The position numbers were made by a program, and so were the translations under genes. The notes below the pieces were generated by a model that did not search any database, had not been told where the DNA came from, and saw only the letters and a program-made list of their open reading frames with translations. Below are positions 50,321 through 62,253 of a stretch of 64,000 nucleotides of DNA, piece after piece. Positions within the stretch are counted from its first letter, which is position 1. Each line of letters starts with the position of its first letter. Origin of the DNA: Eucalyptus grandis (Eukaryota; Streptophyta; Magnoliopsida; Myrtales; Myrtaceae); NCBI RefSeq assembly GCF_016545825.1, contig NC_052621.1:26562940-26626939 (forward strand), in the 5' to 3' direction.

Positions 50321-53300
50321 TCACGCTTTGGACTTGTGTTTAAGGTACTCCAATGCAGCAGTCCATTCTTTGCGGATCGATTCGGGCACCTCCTCGTTGT
50401 TGATGTAGGGAACCCATGTATTGGTCGACGCGTCTTTGAGGACCCATTTTACCTGCTCAGGGCAATTGTCCCAGTCAAAATTCGGCGGCGGCTGGGGTGC
50501 CGCTCGGCCTGCTTTCTTCTGTTTTTGGCCTCCAGAGCTCTCTGCTTGCTGTCGAATTATTTCCATGTGAGTGTAAAAATGAGTACAAACAAAGTTAAGT
50601 ATCAGACATGCGACGAGATTCCCCTTGCAGCAATGATCAAAAGAAAAGGGAGAAATGCAAAGAAGTTTCCCGCTCACCGCTTTAGTAGCATTGGAGTTCC
50701 CCGCATCATTATTTGCATCAGCATTCTCCATCTTTTTTTTCTTCCGGGAAAATCCTGTTTCAAGAAAGTATAGGACCTCTTTCTTCGAGCGAAATACTCG
50801 GTGTGACACTGGATCGCAGTAATACTGCAGAATAGAATGATAGGTTAGCCAGCATAGTCCACAACCCTACTCTTGTAGTGTAAATACAAATCCAATAAAC
50901 ACAGACCACTGTCAACTTTAGATGCAACAATCTAATAACTTTTTGTAAAACTCCAAAAAGCCAAATCTTTAATCAGCTTATTACATTTAAACTTAAGCTT
51001 CATTGTTCTTGATAACATAACCAACATAAGTCATCAAGCTTTTCAGCCCAAGTTAGTTTTTCCCTACTTACGTAAAATAAACTCAAAAAATGAATCATCC
51101 AATCACAGCCTTGAGCGTCCTAATAAGTCCATCAACCACTCACAATGAATAAAGACACAAAAGAAAAAACCATATCTACAAGTAGCAAAGCTTAAGATGG
51201 ATCCTCTCGGTAAACAATGCTGTTATATTAGCTTAATCAAGTAGAAAATCATGGATATTCCCCAATCAACCAAGGCAACCCAAACATGGTCACACTCTGT
51301 CGAATCAATGGATTCATGAACCCTTAACGCAGAACAATGCAGTCCTAATGCGAACCAAGACAACTTCCCATTCATATAATTTATTCAAATCACTCTTCAA
51401 ATTTGCATTGACTTTTCTTCTGATTTTGTCACAGATAATGTCAGGAAGGATCAAAACTTCAGCAACTTCGACAGGATAGACCAGACGATTTGCAAATTTT
51501 TATTAGTGCTATTCTTTTTCAAGTGAAAAGTCCCTGACTAAAGAAGTTACGCAGAACTTCCAATGCACTAAAACTGCTAATCTACCCACACCTACAGTAA
51601 GACTGAGAAACAAGAGAGAAAATCAGATATTTTTATGTATTTAATTATGATTATGCAATGGATGAAGGAGCAAAGTCTATGGAATTAATCCAAGTAACCT
51701 GGGGAAATCACAGATCAGAGTGGCACTGCTTGGATGGAGATAACAGGAAAAGATCCAGGACAGCAACGACAGACATAAATGACCATTACCAAGAACACAT
51801 TTGTCTGGCTCTAGATAGTGGGCCTGGTGGCTCGCATGATGGTGATCGCGAAACCCAATAATTATAAATGCTCCTTCCCTACCCTAATATTAGAAACAAT
51901 CCTTAACACTGATGACTAGATACTAATCAGTAAACCAGATACTAGACATTAATGCTGAAATGTTGTGGAGACTACCAGACAAAAACTTTCTATTTTCTCA
52001 GTATTTGCTATCCATCAATGCACTGCTAGACAAAACATTTTCAAACCATATCAGAAACCAAACTGAACGAGTAGTGGTATGCGACCAGTTGGTTAGATTT
52101 TCACAATATAATGCAATCACCAGAATGATTTTCAATATGGCCAGGATGGTCAAGATACCCATTATTATCCATAAGGTCGCACCTTCAAGTCCACTTGACA
52201 GCAGTCTAGCCTTTTTTCTTATATTGGGCTTCAGGATACAGATTGAAAATGAATTCCCCACATTTAGCAAAGAGAGGGTGCAACTCATGTGTGTGCTTAT
52301 TTGAATGGCAACCAACAGGTCATGGGTTCAATCGCCTTGCCTCGCACACCCCAACATTTAGCTTTCTTGAAAAAAATTCGGACAAAACACCACTGGTTCA
52401 CCTAATAGACTCATTGAACTGGGTTGTCGACATCAATTTTTGAAATGGTTTAACCCTCTGAAAATTTTACATAAGGCATTGGGACCGGACCAGGTTCCTG
52501 TATCTGGTGATGTTATATTACTGTTTGTCAGAAGTTTACACCTTAACATGACCCCCTATTCATATTAAATGAACCAATTCCAAATCTTCTATAACGTCCT
52601 CTCTTTCACATGTCACGGATGCATTCTGGTTTTAGGAGCCAAGTGCTAATGGATATCTATGATGAAATTTATGAAAAAAGAATCATGCATGGACAATGCT
52701 ATGAGACTTTTCTTTGGCTGGGTTATGGAAAACCTCGACCTTTTATTTTTGAAATCCGCGTGAATGAGAAAAAAAAACATCTTCAAAGATGACATTCAGT
52801 AAATGGGAGAAAGCATCCATCACAATGTTATCCCTTTTGTTTAGTCAGGTAAAAACATCGAATTCATCAGCTCCAGCTGAATTAAGGGAGAAGAAGCAAG
52901 GAAAGCAGGTTATATATACTAGGGGTTTGCTTTCTTTGGGATGAACTCACAAAGATTGAGAATCAGATATTCAATGACCAAAATAAATGAAGGACCTGTG
53001 CAGATAAATGGAACGAGGGAAACAAATCAAGTAAAATGGAAAATGCCTCTTTCCAGACAAATAACTTGCATCCTGGTAGGAAATAGTAGCCAATGATGCA
53101 GCCTGAAAAGATAAGAATGCTAAACTACCGGTTCCTCGACAAATGCAAAGAGTACACACTGAAAAACTATGTTTTGGCATTTCTGGATCAAAAAAACCAT
53201 CAATGGTTAAACTAACACTTCAAGTAGATAAACAGGAGAGAGTAAGCTCAAGGAAAGTTTAGACGAAAGGTACTGACCTCAACAACACCGCATTTCGACC

Positions 53301-56300
53301 AAAAACAAAAAAAAAAAAAACAATACCTCACCAATGCAAACAGCAAGAGCCCAGTTAAGTGATATTAGGAGACTGGAGAAATATAATTGAGAGATGATTT
53401 ATAGAGAGGAAGAGGAAGAAAACTAACTGATTCAGAAGAGAAATTGACAAGGGAAACGTGACAGCTTTGTCGGCCAGATTTAAAGGAGGCAAAGACAATT
53501 GTTAGAGTGTGGAGGCGACTTTAAACGTGAGGAGGTTTAAATGAAGCACGTAACTGACCCTGGAAGAGTGAATGACACAGAATTGTGGCAGTTGAGAAGG
53601 CAAGCATTCAGACAAAGAGAAGGCAGTCATGATACACCGTTGAGAGAAAAAGCGAGGAGATTTTCGACTATTCTGCTATGGACATTGGGAAGAGTAAAGA
53701 TAATGGAAGTACGGCAATAGAGAAGCTGAGCATTGAGAGAGGGAAAAGAACTGTCATGGAGCTGAGGTGAGGTAAAACGTGAGAAGGTCTATTTGAGGCA
53801 CTTCAAGGTTCTTCAATAACTGACGTTGGAAGCATGACAATCAGGAGGGTGAGCATTGAGAGAGAAAATCCAACACGGTATCTATGTGAGGAGAAAAAAG
53901 AGAAGGCTCTGGTCAAAGAATTTAAGGAAATCTCTCTTAGTAATATCCTATAGATGAAGTATACATATCCTACAGGTATCAAGGTAAAGAATTCTGCCAG
54001 TGGAGGCATACATGAGTGCATAAAACAACAGGGACATAAACCTATGTAATTTACTTTACCTGAAAATGCTCAAAGATGTACTATAAAACATGATTTCCAA
54101 CATCAACCAACCTCTGAGCTTTTAATGATATCTCAAGAAGCAACATAAGATCAATAACACAAAAACCTTCCTTGAATTTTCTTGGTTAACTCTAACTGAG
54201 ACCAACTTGAACCGACTACTAAGATGGATGCTCTGGAAAATACAGAAATAAACACCCACCACCACAAAACCTTCTTCCTACTTAGTGGGAACAGCTTTAT
54301 GGATACTCAGGATAGCACGCCTAAGGTGATGTGTGAGAATATTGACTTCTCTTAGCAGTATCCCACCTGCACATCGAGTGGAGAGAAAGCAAATCCATCT
54401 ACACTAGACACAGGTTCTTAATTCTCTCACAACTCACCCATACTTACAGAGAGCTCCACAATGCTCTCCAACCTCAGCACTGGGTACGATTCTATAAATT
54501 ACTGTCGCAAATCTAATCAGCTGATCTTTTGGAATATGCCAGTCACTCAAATCACGCCCAGCTGTCTTTCTTCTCATTAAGTAATGTTTAAATGCGCTTT
54601 TATTGAGTGCAGAGATGACAAATAGATATAATACTGTCGGAGCGATTTGATTCGTTTGAAAGACACTAGAATAGGCACACAGCTAAGCTGCGTTCAACAC
54701 ATGCAAAGGCTGATACAATGCATCGCAATGTAAATACATGAATCTTCCAAATCCTGAAAGTCAAATATGAATTAAATACTACCATTGGCAAGAATCTTCT
54801 CATATCTGCTTAAATACACTCATATTGGGTGCAGAGATGACAAGTAAATATAATACTGTCGGAACAATTTGTTTCGTTTGAAATACACTAGAATTTGGAA
54901 AAGTAAGCCTGCGACGCAATAGCATCTGATTGGCTAGGAAATATGGTTCAGGATTGCAAGTGAATGAAAATAATTTATAAAGGCAAAAGGAGCATTAAGT
55001 TAACAGCTAAGCTACTTTCAACACATGTAAAGGCTGATACAATGCATCACAATGTAAATACATGAATCTTCCAAATCCTGACAGTCAAATATGAATTAAA
55101 TAATACCGTTGGCAAGTATCCAATCATGGGCATTTAGCTCCAAAAGAATATTCCAAGTAAAGAGAGGGAGAGTTTAAGTCAGATGTGTTATTCTCAGATG
55201 GACTATATACGATGGCTCTAGAACATCGACCATATACAATGGCCCTAGAGCAGTTCCCTAAACACCGTTGCCAAGCTTTCTACTGAATGGTTATATCTAC
55301 ATGAAAAGGTAACATCACTAGCTTTGGCAACTACGTAAACCCAGCAAGTGATTTACTCAGATACATCAACTCCTCTGGTTTTGCAGCCATATACCCAAAA
55401 TTACTGTTCTCAGTCCACAACAGCAAGATAATCTGCTCTAAATGATGTACACATCTAGCCTCATAACTCGCAGCATATAACACGAACGCCTCGTTTCACT
55501 ACTCACTTCCCTCTTTTTACAAGACGGATCACGTCAGAGAAACCAACCTATCATCAAGCTAAACAAAAAAATTTCTCTCATCACTCTGCTAACAGGCATT
55601 GAGAGTCTATTCCATAGTATCCGGGTTTGATACATCTATTAGTTATTGCAAAAGACAGTTCCTCGACAAAAAGCAATCGGGTAAGCTACTACATTCAGCT
55701 GAGCACAGGCGAGTCGCGAATTTTTGTCACCGGGCAAACTTCTGTTCACTTTTGTCGATTTCGGGACACCGAAGAGCTAGTTCAACTTCATTCTAGTTCA
55801 GCTAAAATCATACACCGGCCATTGAAATAGCTGAAGATAGCTAGAACAACAACGGCTGCGAAGTTCACCTTGTCTCTCGTTCCAGCCGTCACGCCAGACG
55901 TCCTGACCCGATCCTCCACGTACCAACCGGCGGGCAGCCAATCCGGCGTCTCCGCCAACACCACCCGGGTCTTCCGCCGGCTCGAAGGGTCATCGGCGGA
56001 GGAGGCGTTCTCCGGTGTCGGGGGCACCGCCTCCGCTCCGTTCGAGCTCGGCCTCTGCGGGGTGGCGGCCCCGTCAACGGACCTCGCCGGGGCGCGGCTC
56101 GAGATCGGGGTCGCCTCCCCGGCGGCGGCGCCGTTGGAGCTCCGGCCGCTCCGGCCGCTCCGGCCCGCCCGGCCTCCGGAGGCTAGGGTTTCGCCATCGG
56201 AGGCGGCGGCGGGGGCGGCGGGATCGATGAAGCGGCCGGACTGGAGGAGCGGGTCCTGCGGCGCGGCTCCGGCGAGGCGATCGTGCTGGGGCGTGGCGGG

Positions 56301-56342
56301 GTTCGGGACCTGGCCGGGCGATTCGGGGGCCGCCGTCGACAT
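50321..56342 (-). CDS. MBD6: Methyl-CpG-binding domain protein, MBD5/6 type, 3 exons
   Basis: Exons 56342-55869, 50824-50678 and 50548-50321 on the minus strand join exactly to 282 residues. Plant MBD5/6 proteins bind methylated CpG in nuclear chromatin and help silence genes. The MBD runs from about 133 to 182 and is split by intron 1: DWLPAGWYVEDRVRTSGVTA in exon 1, then YYCDPVSHRVFRSKKEVLYF in exon 2. The C-terminal block PPPNFDWDNCPEQVKWVLKD with a following W-x-P and (R/K)(K)EW(T/S)AA motif is also typical of MBD5/6. The first 130 residues are a GC-rich, Ala/Gly/Ser/Arg/Pro-rich tail, longer than I expect for the family. Intron 1 is 5.04 kb and unusually large for this window. MBD6 rather than MBD5 is favoured by gene neighbourhood only. 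Confidence 0.92.
50825..55868 (-). other. Intron 1 of the MBD gene (5.0 kb)
   Basis: This intron interrupts the methyl-CpG-binding domain between RDK and YYC. It contains a diverged direct duplication at 54585-55120, a purine-rich stretch at 53390-53900 and a B-box-like 'gggttcaatcgcc' near 52324. No nested gene is supported; small open frames, for example at 52610-52792, have no recognisable domain. Confidence 0.75.
54585..55120. repeat. Diverged direct duplication in MBD intron 1
   Basis: Unit 1 (about 54588-54797) and unit 2 (about 54808-55120) share 'gtgcagagatgacaa', 'taatactgtcgg', 'aggctgatacaatgcatc' and 'caatgtaaatacatgaatct' in the same order. Unit 2 has about 100 extra bases in its middle (54897-54997). 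No coding content. Confidence 0.85.
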
Positions 56343-57893
56343 GAGGCGGGGCGGCGGAGGAGATCTCGGCGGAGGAGGTGAGGCGAGCGCACGGCGAGGG
56401 AGACGGCAGCCGTCGGATATTCCTGACTAAAGCGGGGAGCAGCAGCGATTTTCAGTTTCAAGTACCGAGAGTGTCCCTCCGGTCGGACTCGGACCGCATC
56501 ATCGTCTTTCGTTATAACTACTCGGGTAAGGCCATCTGGTCTTTTCTTTTTTTTGCCGAATCCGGGCTGGTCGACTGGTCACATTATCCACTTGGCGGTA
56601 TTGGCATGACCAATTATGGAAAGAAAGATCCTCTTCCGTTTTCTTCTTTCCTTTTCTCAACAATCTTTTTTTTTTTTCGAATTTTTCCCTAGACTCAAGT
56701 CGACGACGAGGGGAGCCGGATATACCGAGAGACGTCGTGTTCAAAAGGCGAGCTCCGATGAGCCAAATAAGTTGTTTGGGTTTATTTTCTGCTTTTGATA
56801 ATTGGTAGTCAAAGGGTTTGGCAAGTTCAAGGGAAAAATCAAATACTCACGAAATGGTTGGCAGTCAAATGAAACACGGAAATCAGGGTCTCCCTCCCCA
56901 TTTTTTTTTATCATTTTCATTTTATTTTTTAATCTAGAAGTTTATTCGCATGGCATATCCTTCTGCTAGACATCGGAATTGACTCCATTTTCGTTTGACT
57001 CTTTACCGTCAGTGCTTGAAATGTGTGTACTACTCAAAACTGCACACAGATAACTTCTTTAATAAATATGTACTCATTTCGACCAAAAATATATATGTAT
57101 AAATATTTATTTTAATTCCAAGGCCACGCAAAGAGCATTTGTTAATACTTTATCTATTTTTGTGCGCAGAGAATATCTCCAAACGCGCAAAATCCGAGAA
57201 GCTGAAACGACCCGAACAAAACGGATTTGATATTGGGCCGGGTGGGCCCGAGCCCAGTGAACAGGAGCGGCCCAAGCCCATAACAGAGAGAGGCCCATAA
57301 AATCCTAAACCGCTCCTCCTCTTCCCTCGTTGGCCAGTCAGATTTCGAAACTCCGCTTTGCCGCGAAGTCCGTCCGGTAATTCCTCTCCATCACAACCGA
57401 AACCGGCCGCGTCCGTCTCCAACTTATCGAGTCGCGACCAAGCACCGGCTGGCAAAGCGGAGCTTCTACGCGTCGCCATGATTGTCGTCCGATCCCTTTC
57501 TTTCCTTTTTTTCCTGGGACGGGTTAAATATAGGATCCGGCGCATGTATAGAAAGCGTTCGTGTTCCTACTTCCTATTCTTGACGAGGCGTTCGGTGTCC
57601 GCGTCGGTGTGATCTTAACGTCGGTGGGTGTTGGATGGCGGCACGCCAATGTACCGACTCGTTTAGCTTCGCGTTGTCTGGACGTTGGGGTTTTCCTGCA
57701 TCGGGTTCTTGAATTCGGGGTCGAGATCTCAGTTGGGGTATAATTCGGTAGCTCCGAAAGCCGACTTCTCGGTTTGGTCTCCGGATTCTCCTTTGACATC
57801 GTTGCGGTCGCCGAGGAGTTGGAATCGGAAACGGGTGTTTGTAGTTTGTCTGTTTCGGTTATATCCGTAAGAGGGCTCCGTCTGCTTTTGAAG
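56343..57893. promoter_or_regulatory. Shared upstream region of divergent MBD and CXIP4 genes
   Basis: The MBD gene reads left and CXIP4 reads right from this 1.55-kb space, so both promoters lie here. The CXIP4 side has the site II cluster at 57233-57298 (separate entry). Open frames on either strand have no recognisable domain. In-frame upstream ATGs, for example at 57774, precede the CXIP4 start. Confidence 0.55.
57233..57298 (+). promoter_or_regulatory. Cluster of site II (TGGGCC/GGCCCA) elements
   Basis: Within 66 bp there are four or more TGGGCC, GGCCCA or AGCCCA words, about 600-660 bp before the CXIP4 start codon. Such clusters bind TCP factors and mark many housekeeping promoters. 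Confidence 0.6.
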
Positions 57894-58889
57894 ATGCCGG
57901 CCACCGCGGGTAGGGTTCGCATGCCTGCGAACAATAGGGTTCACAGCAGTGCAGCCCTTCAGACTCATGGTATATGGCAGAGTGCGATCGGGTATGATCC
58001 CTATGCCCCCAACAAGGATGATGCGAATAGCTCCGCTCCTGATAAGGTGGCTAAGTCAGAGGTTGAGGCCGAGAATTCGTATACGAGCTTCCAAGATCTG
58101 CTCGCTCTCGCCCGCATTACTGGATCCAATGCCGACGAGGCCCGCGGCGCATGCAAGAGGTGTGGCCGTGTTGGCCACCTGACGTTTCAGTGTAGAAACT
58201 TCCTGAATATGAAGGATGACAATAAGGAAAGCGTCACGGAGGCAGTGCGGGCTGCGATCGCATCTTTTCCTGGGTTGGATTTGCTGAAGGGGAGTGCTAA
58301 CAAGGCGAATGGTAAGACTGAAGCAGAAAGCGAGGAGGATAGCAAAGACGAAGACGACGAAAGTGAAACTTCGGATTCTGATGTTGACTTGGAGATTGAG
58401 AGGGTAATTGCCAAGCGTGAGGGAAGGAAGGTAATCACAAAGGGTAGCACAGAGAGTTCATCAAAGAAGAAGAAGAGGAGGGATGGTTCAGAAGATGAAG
58501 TCTCGGATGGTGACCTGGGGGAGAGGAAGAAGAGAGGGAGGTCGAAGAAGAGAAAGAGTGGAAGGAGACGAAGTAGGCTCTCTGAGGGTGATGAAGTTAG
58601 AAGAAAGAGAAGGAAGGGGAGGACGATGAAGAGGGACGAGTCCTCAGATGAGGAGGAGCATCAACGAAGGCATAGGAAGAGTAAGAAGGATGAAAGGGGG
58701 AGAAAGAGTCATAGATATGCAGATGAATCAGGTGATTCTGACAGGAGGCGCAGGCAGAGGAGCTGGAAGGTAGCTGCGACTTCTGATTCCCAAGCAAGTA
58801 GCTCGGACGACTCGCGTGTTGGAAGGGATAGGAAGCGATCTGCCAAGAGTAGCAGAAGACACCGCCATGAAGAGGATGACTCTAACTAA
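57894..58889 (+). CDS. CXIP4: CAX-interacting protein 4-like zinc knuckle protein
   Basis: An intronless frame of 331 residues from MPATAGRVRMPANNRVHSSA. This opening is, as I remember it, almost identical to Arabidopsis CXIP4, so it was chosen over an in-frame ATG 120 bases upstream. CXIP4 was described as an activator of the vacuolar H+/Ca2+ exchanger CAX1, and its nuclear-type tail suggests an RNA-related role as well. A CCHC zinc knuckle (CKRCGRVGHLTFQC; Cys87, Cys90, His95, Cys100) follows a conserved N-terminal block with HGIWQSAIGYDPYAP. Residues from about 140 are acidic (EEDSKDEDDESETSDSD), then long Lys/Arg/Ser/Glu-rich low-complexity sequence resembling SR-type splicing proteins. 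The tail is poorly conserved in general, so length variation is expected. Confidence 0.93.
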   Translation: MPATAGRVRMPANNRVHSSAALQTHGIWQSAIGYDPYAPNKDDANSSAPDKVAKSEVEAENSYTSFQDLLALARITGSNADEARGACKRCGRVGHLTFQCRNFLNMKDDNKESVTEAVRAAIASFPGLDLLKGSANKANGKTEAESEEDSKDEDDESETSDSDVDLEIERVIAKREGRKVITKGSTESSSKKKKRRDGSEDEVSDGDLGERKKRGRSKKRKSGRRRSRLSEGDEVRRKRRKGRTMKRDESSDEEEHQRRHRKSKKDERGRKSHRYADESGDSDRRRRQRSWKVAATSDSQASSSDDSRVGRDRKRSAKSSRRHRHEEDDSN

Positions 58890-61800
58890 GATATAGGTAA
58901 TGACTTGTACTCAGCTATTTAGTCAAATTACCGAGAGTGGGACTGTGCCGTGCAGCCCCACCTGACGCCGAGTGGAAGACTTCTATGTTGTAGAACGTCT
59001 TTCTATACTAGAATGTAATTGAAGTGCCAACTATAGATAGATGTGTTTCTTTGTGAACGAGAAATGATGAGGTTACTTCGCTTCAAGAAAGCTACCTTTT
59101 TCATCCTTTCATTCTGTTAATGAAAGCTTACTAGAAGATCTGTCTATTAGCTATGTCAATATTTGAATAAAAAGATAGTGCCAGTTGGTGCAGATTGTCG
59201 CCTAATGAGTAGCTTTCTTCCCTCGCTATTGAGGGATTGGTATGTGTTTTTTATATTTTTATAAAGGGTCATTGTTAGGTTCATTTATGGAGCCACCGTG
59301 GTGATTCTTTTCTCCTTAATAAATTTCATCATGGCACTCTGAATATGGAGTGAGGTTGTAAAGATACTCATTGTGGCCAGTTGATATAATATGTTGATAG
59401 CTGTTGATGCTCAGATATCCTTAGAGACTCCTTAATCTGAAGAGTGCAGTCAAGGGGGGTAATAAGGTACTTGTTTGGTTCATGAGGCCAAAATCTAGTC
59501 GTGCTTTGTGATAGATGGCTTGTGGAGGGAATACCTGCATATATGTGATGCGTGTCTCTGATGCTGATGATATTTGTTGAACTTGCTGATTCCCAGAGAA
59601 GGGACATGGTGTCTTCTGTAATTCATTAAAGCTGATGAACTGCATGACGATTGAGTGGCCCTATCTGCAGCTTTTTAAATATTTTACTTAGGTCACTTTT
59701 TGGGGGAGCAAGAACTAGAACGTGGCGTCTTGAAAATGGAAAAGCCTTCTGAAGTACTTTAAACTAAGACACAATTTTTAACTCTCTGCTATCAACTGTT
59801 GAGTATCGGTTTTACGAAGGATGAATTAGCATCCTAAGAACTGCTGCCCTAGTTTTACATTGAAAAGTGCCTTCGTAAATGTGATTTGGTTTGTATGTTG
59901 TGATGGGGGACTCATGGACTTCAACTTCTTGTGCTGTCAGAAGTCAATTATTCAAGGACTTATGAGATGGCTTGAAAAGATTTTGCTTTTGCTTTACCTT
60001 TTCTTCCCATGGAGTTCCTTTGAACCAGATAACAGCACAGATGATCTCTGTGGAGTACCAGGATATACATCACTTTTGTATTGTGAGTTTCATTCTCGGT
60101 GGAATCGCTTCTAAAACAGGAGGAATTTCTGTGTTTTATACTTCGATGTTTAAATTGCTCAATTAGCTAAGCATCATTTAAAGGTTGAACAGTGTTAGTC
60201 TTCTATAAGAAAAGATATGGAGCTCACCAAGTACGTCCTAGCACTTGGATGCAGCGGGCTCTACATAAGACCAGCCTAGTCCGAAGGTTCAGCATGTGCC
60301 CATTGCACCAGTAGCATATCCTTTCTGCTATCTTTGGTGTCACACTTTCTTGAGCTGCATCTTGAATTATGTTGTGAAATGAACTCCTGCGGGGTTAGTT
60401 GTGCTGTTATCCTCAAATAGAGTGATTCACTTCCAAGTATGCTTGGTTCATTATATATCCAAGTTTGTGCTTGAAACTCTCTGAGGAGTATTTACACCTG
60501 CACTGCTAGTGTGTAGAATAAGAACAATTGTCAGAAGTATGCAAGTACAGATGTCTCATGTGATTGTGAATGACATTTGGAGGTACATTTTCCATCAGGG
60601 ACCTTCACATGTGCAACTTCTTGTTGGCTTGATGCCTAGGAAGGCTTTGTTTCTCAATAGCACTAGTATCAACGTTGGACGGGAACCAGGTCCAATATGA
60701 GCAAGCTCCTGCCGTGCTTTAAGATAGTTGTTTTTCCTGTCTCTTCACCTTTAAAGCTTCTTTGTATATATTGCTACATATGGCTTTAGAGATCTCGGAC
60801 TTCCTCATGCTTGCTGACATTAAGGCGATGACATTGGAGTTGATCATAATTGTAATGAGTAAGAAGGCAGAGTGGCTTTGGTGATGACTGAACAGCCACT
60901 GGATTGGCACATGGGGTTAACTAATAACTAGGATCTTAATTATGTTCCTGATCCTGCCTCGTGGAAGTCAAGAATGATGCTCCTTAGGTGATTGCATGTT
61001 TGACGGTCGTCATGCTCCATCTTCAAGGATCTCAAATGCAGAATCAAGTTTCATTCCTGTGCGGTTGCTATCGCTACATTTGTTGTAAAGGTGATGAACA
61101 TGCATGGCAATCTGGACAGAGTCGCCGAATCAAAATGTCAACAAGGTTTCAATCATGACATCGATGATACTGCCTAACAAGGAAGGGGAGATCTGGCACC
61201 CTCCGAGACTGTGATTGTGAGATGCATAAGATAATGCCAACTGGGAACATACTGTTTGTTTAGTGAGGGATCTGTGTTTCCAGATCAAACTTATCCTGTT
61301 CAAGTTAATCAATGCAAGCTTGCTTAAGCTTCCCTGCATCTGTGGCGTGTGGAGAAAGCAATTTCCTTGGTCAAAAGAAAGCTTTTTCCTTTTTGTTCTT
61401 GGGGTCTTGCTTTTCTGCATTCTGGAGTGCTTGTTTTGTGGATCTGGTCTCCTGCTCATGCTGCTTTGAGAGCCCATTTTGTTTTGCTTTTTCTTCTTTC
61501 ATTGGATATTTATGCCTTCGTTTTTGCATTGGGTGGAGTTCAATAATGCTCTCTTTTATTTGTGCCTGTCCTTATATGGGCAAGACGAGGTTTGGTGGAA
61601 TGACTATAGTGACATAATTGGTGAAAAGAGCTCTTATCGTGCAATGATATCATGTGAAATTTAGAGAAATTGCAGTAACGGTTTGAAAATTTTTGAATCA
61701 TTAAATAAAAATGTGATTTGAGGTTTCTATACTTTCACATTGACCTTATCACATACTCAAGTACTTTGACCAATATTATAATTGTTAAAGCGCACTATAT

Positions 61801-62253
61801 AAGTAAATGAAATCACTCACTCAATATGGTGATTATCCACGCACCAATGCCACTACTCTATTTATTTGTTAGAGAATGAACAAATTGAAGAACATTCCAA
61901 AAGATAATCGATTGCATTGTTTATAAAAATGAATGCATGAAAAATATTTCCTTCACCCATAAAAATATTTAAAAAGAAATAGCTATCAAAACTTAAAAAT
62001 ATATATTAATTAATTATTTTAAATGGTATAGGCAATTTGATTTTTTTCATCTTCCTTCAGGTCGGCAGGCGGGGGAGATATTTTATAGGAAGAGTATCTA
62101 TAACGACAAAACGCAGCGAGCGGGAGGGAGTGGCGCAGAAAGCAACGACACCCGACAGACACCATCCTCATCACCATCCTCATCTTCCTCGTCCTCCTTC
62201 CCATCGTTCAAACCATTCGCAGCGAGCTTTCTTGAGTGGGGAGTGGGAAGAAG
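58890..62253. other. CXIP4 3' flank and intergenic, no gene seen
   Basis: A polyadenylation-type AATAAA at 59166-59171 fits a CXIP4 3' end. The rest is T-rich with only short frames and no recognisable gene. 61660-62030 is especially AT-rich and may belong to the OEP16 upstream region. 'attttata' at 62080-62087 is a possible TATA box for OEP16. Confidence 0.5.

Noticed and set aside
52290..52375. Possible second SINE or tRNA-like sequence with a 'gggttcaatcgcc' B-box-like word
   Set aside because: No convincing A box, cloverleaf, A tail or target-site duplication was found.
55870..56430. A 186-residue plus-strand frame opposite MBD exon 1
   Set aside because: It is the GC-rich antisense shadow of the MBD exon. 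The minus-strand frame has the conserved domain and joins exactly to the other exons.
59560..59640. Possible C/D snoRNA (TGATGAT ... CTGA words)
   Set aside because: The boxes are short and frequent by chance. There is no terminal stem, and no guide match to rRNA could be tested.
60870..60902. Short hairpin 'agtggct ... agccact' that might suggest a miRNA
   Set aside because: The stem is only 7 bp, far too short for a plant miRNA precursor.
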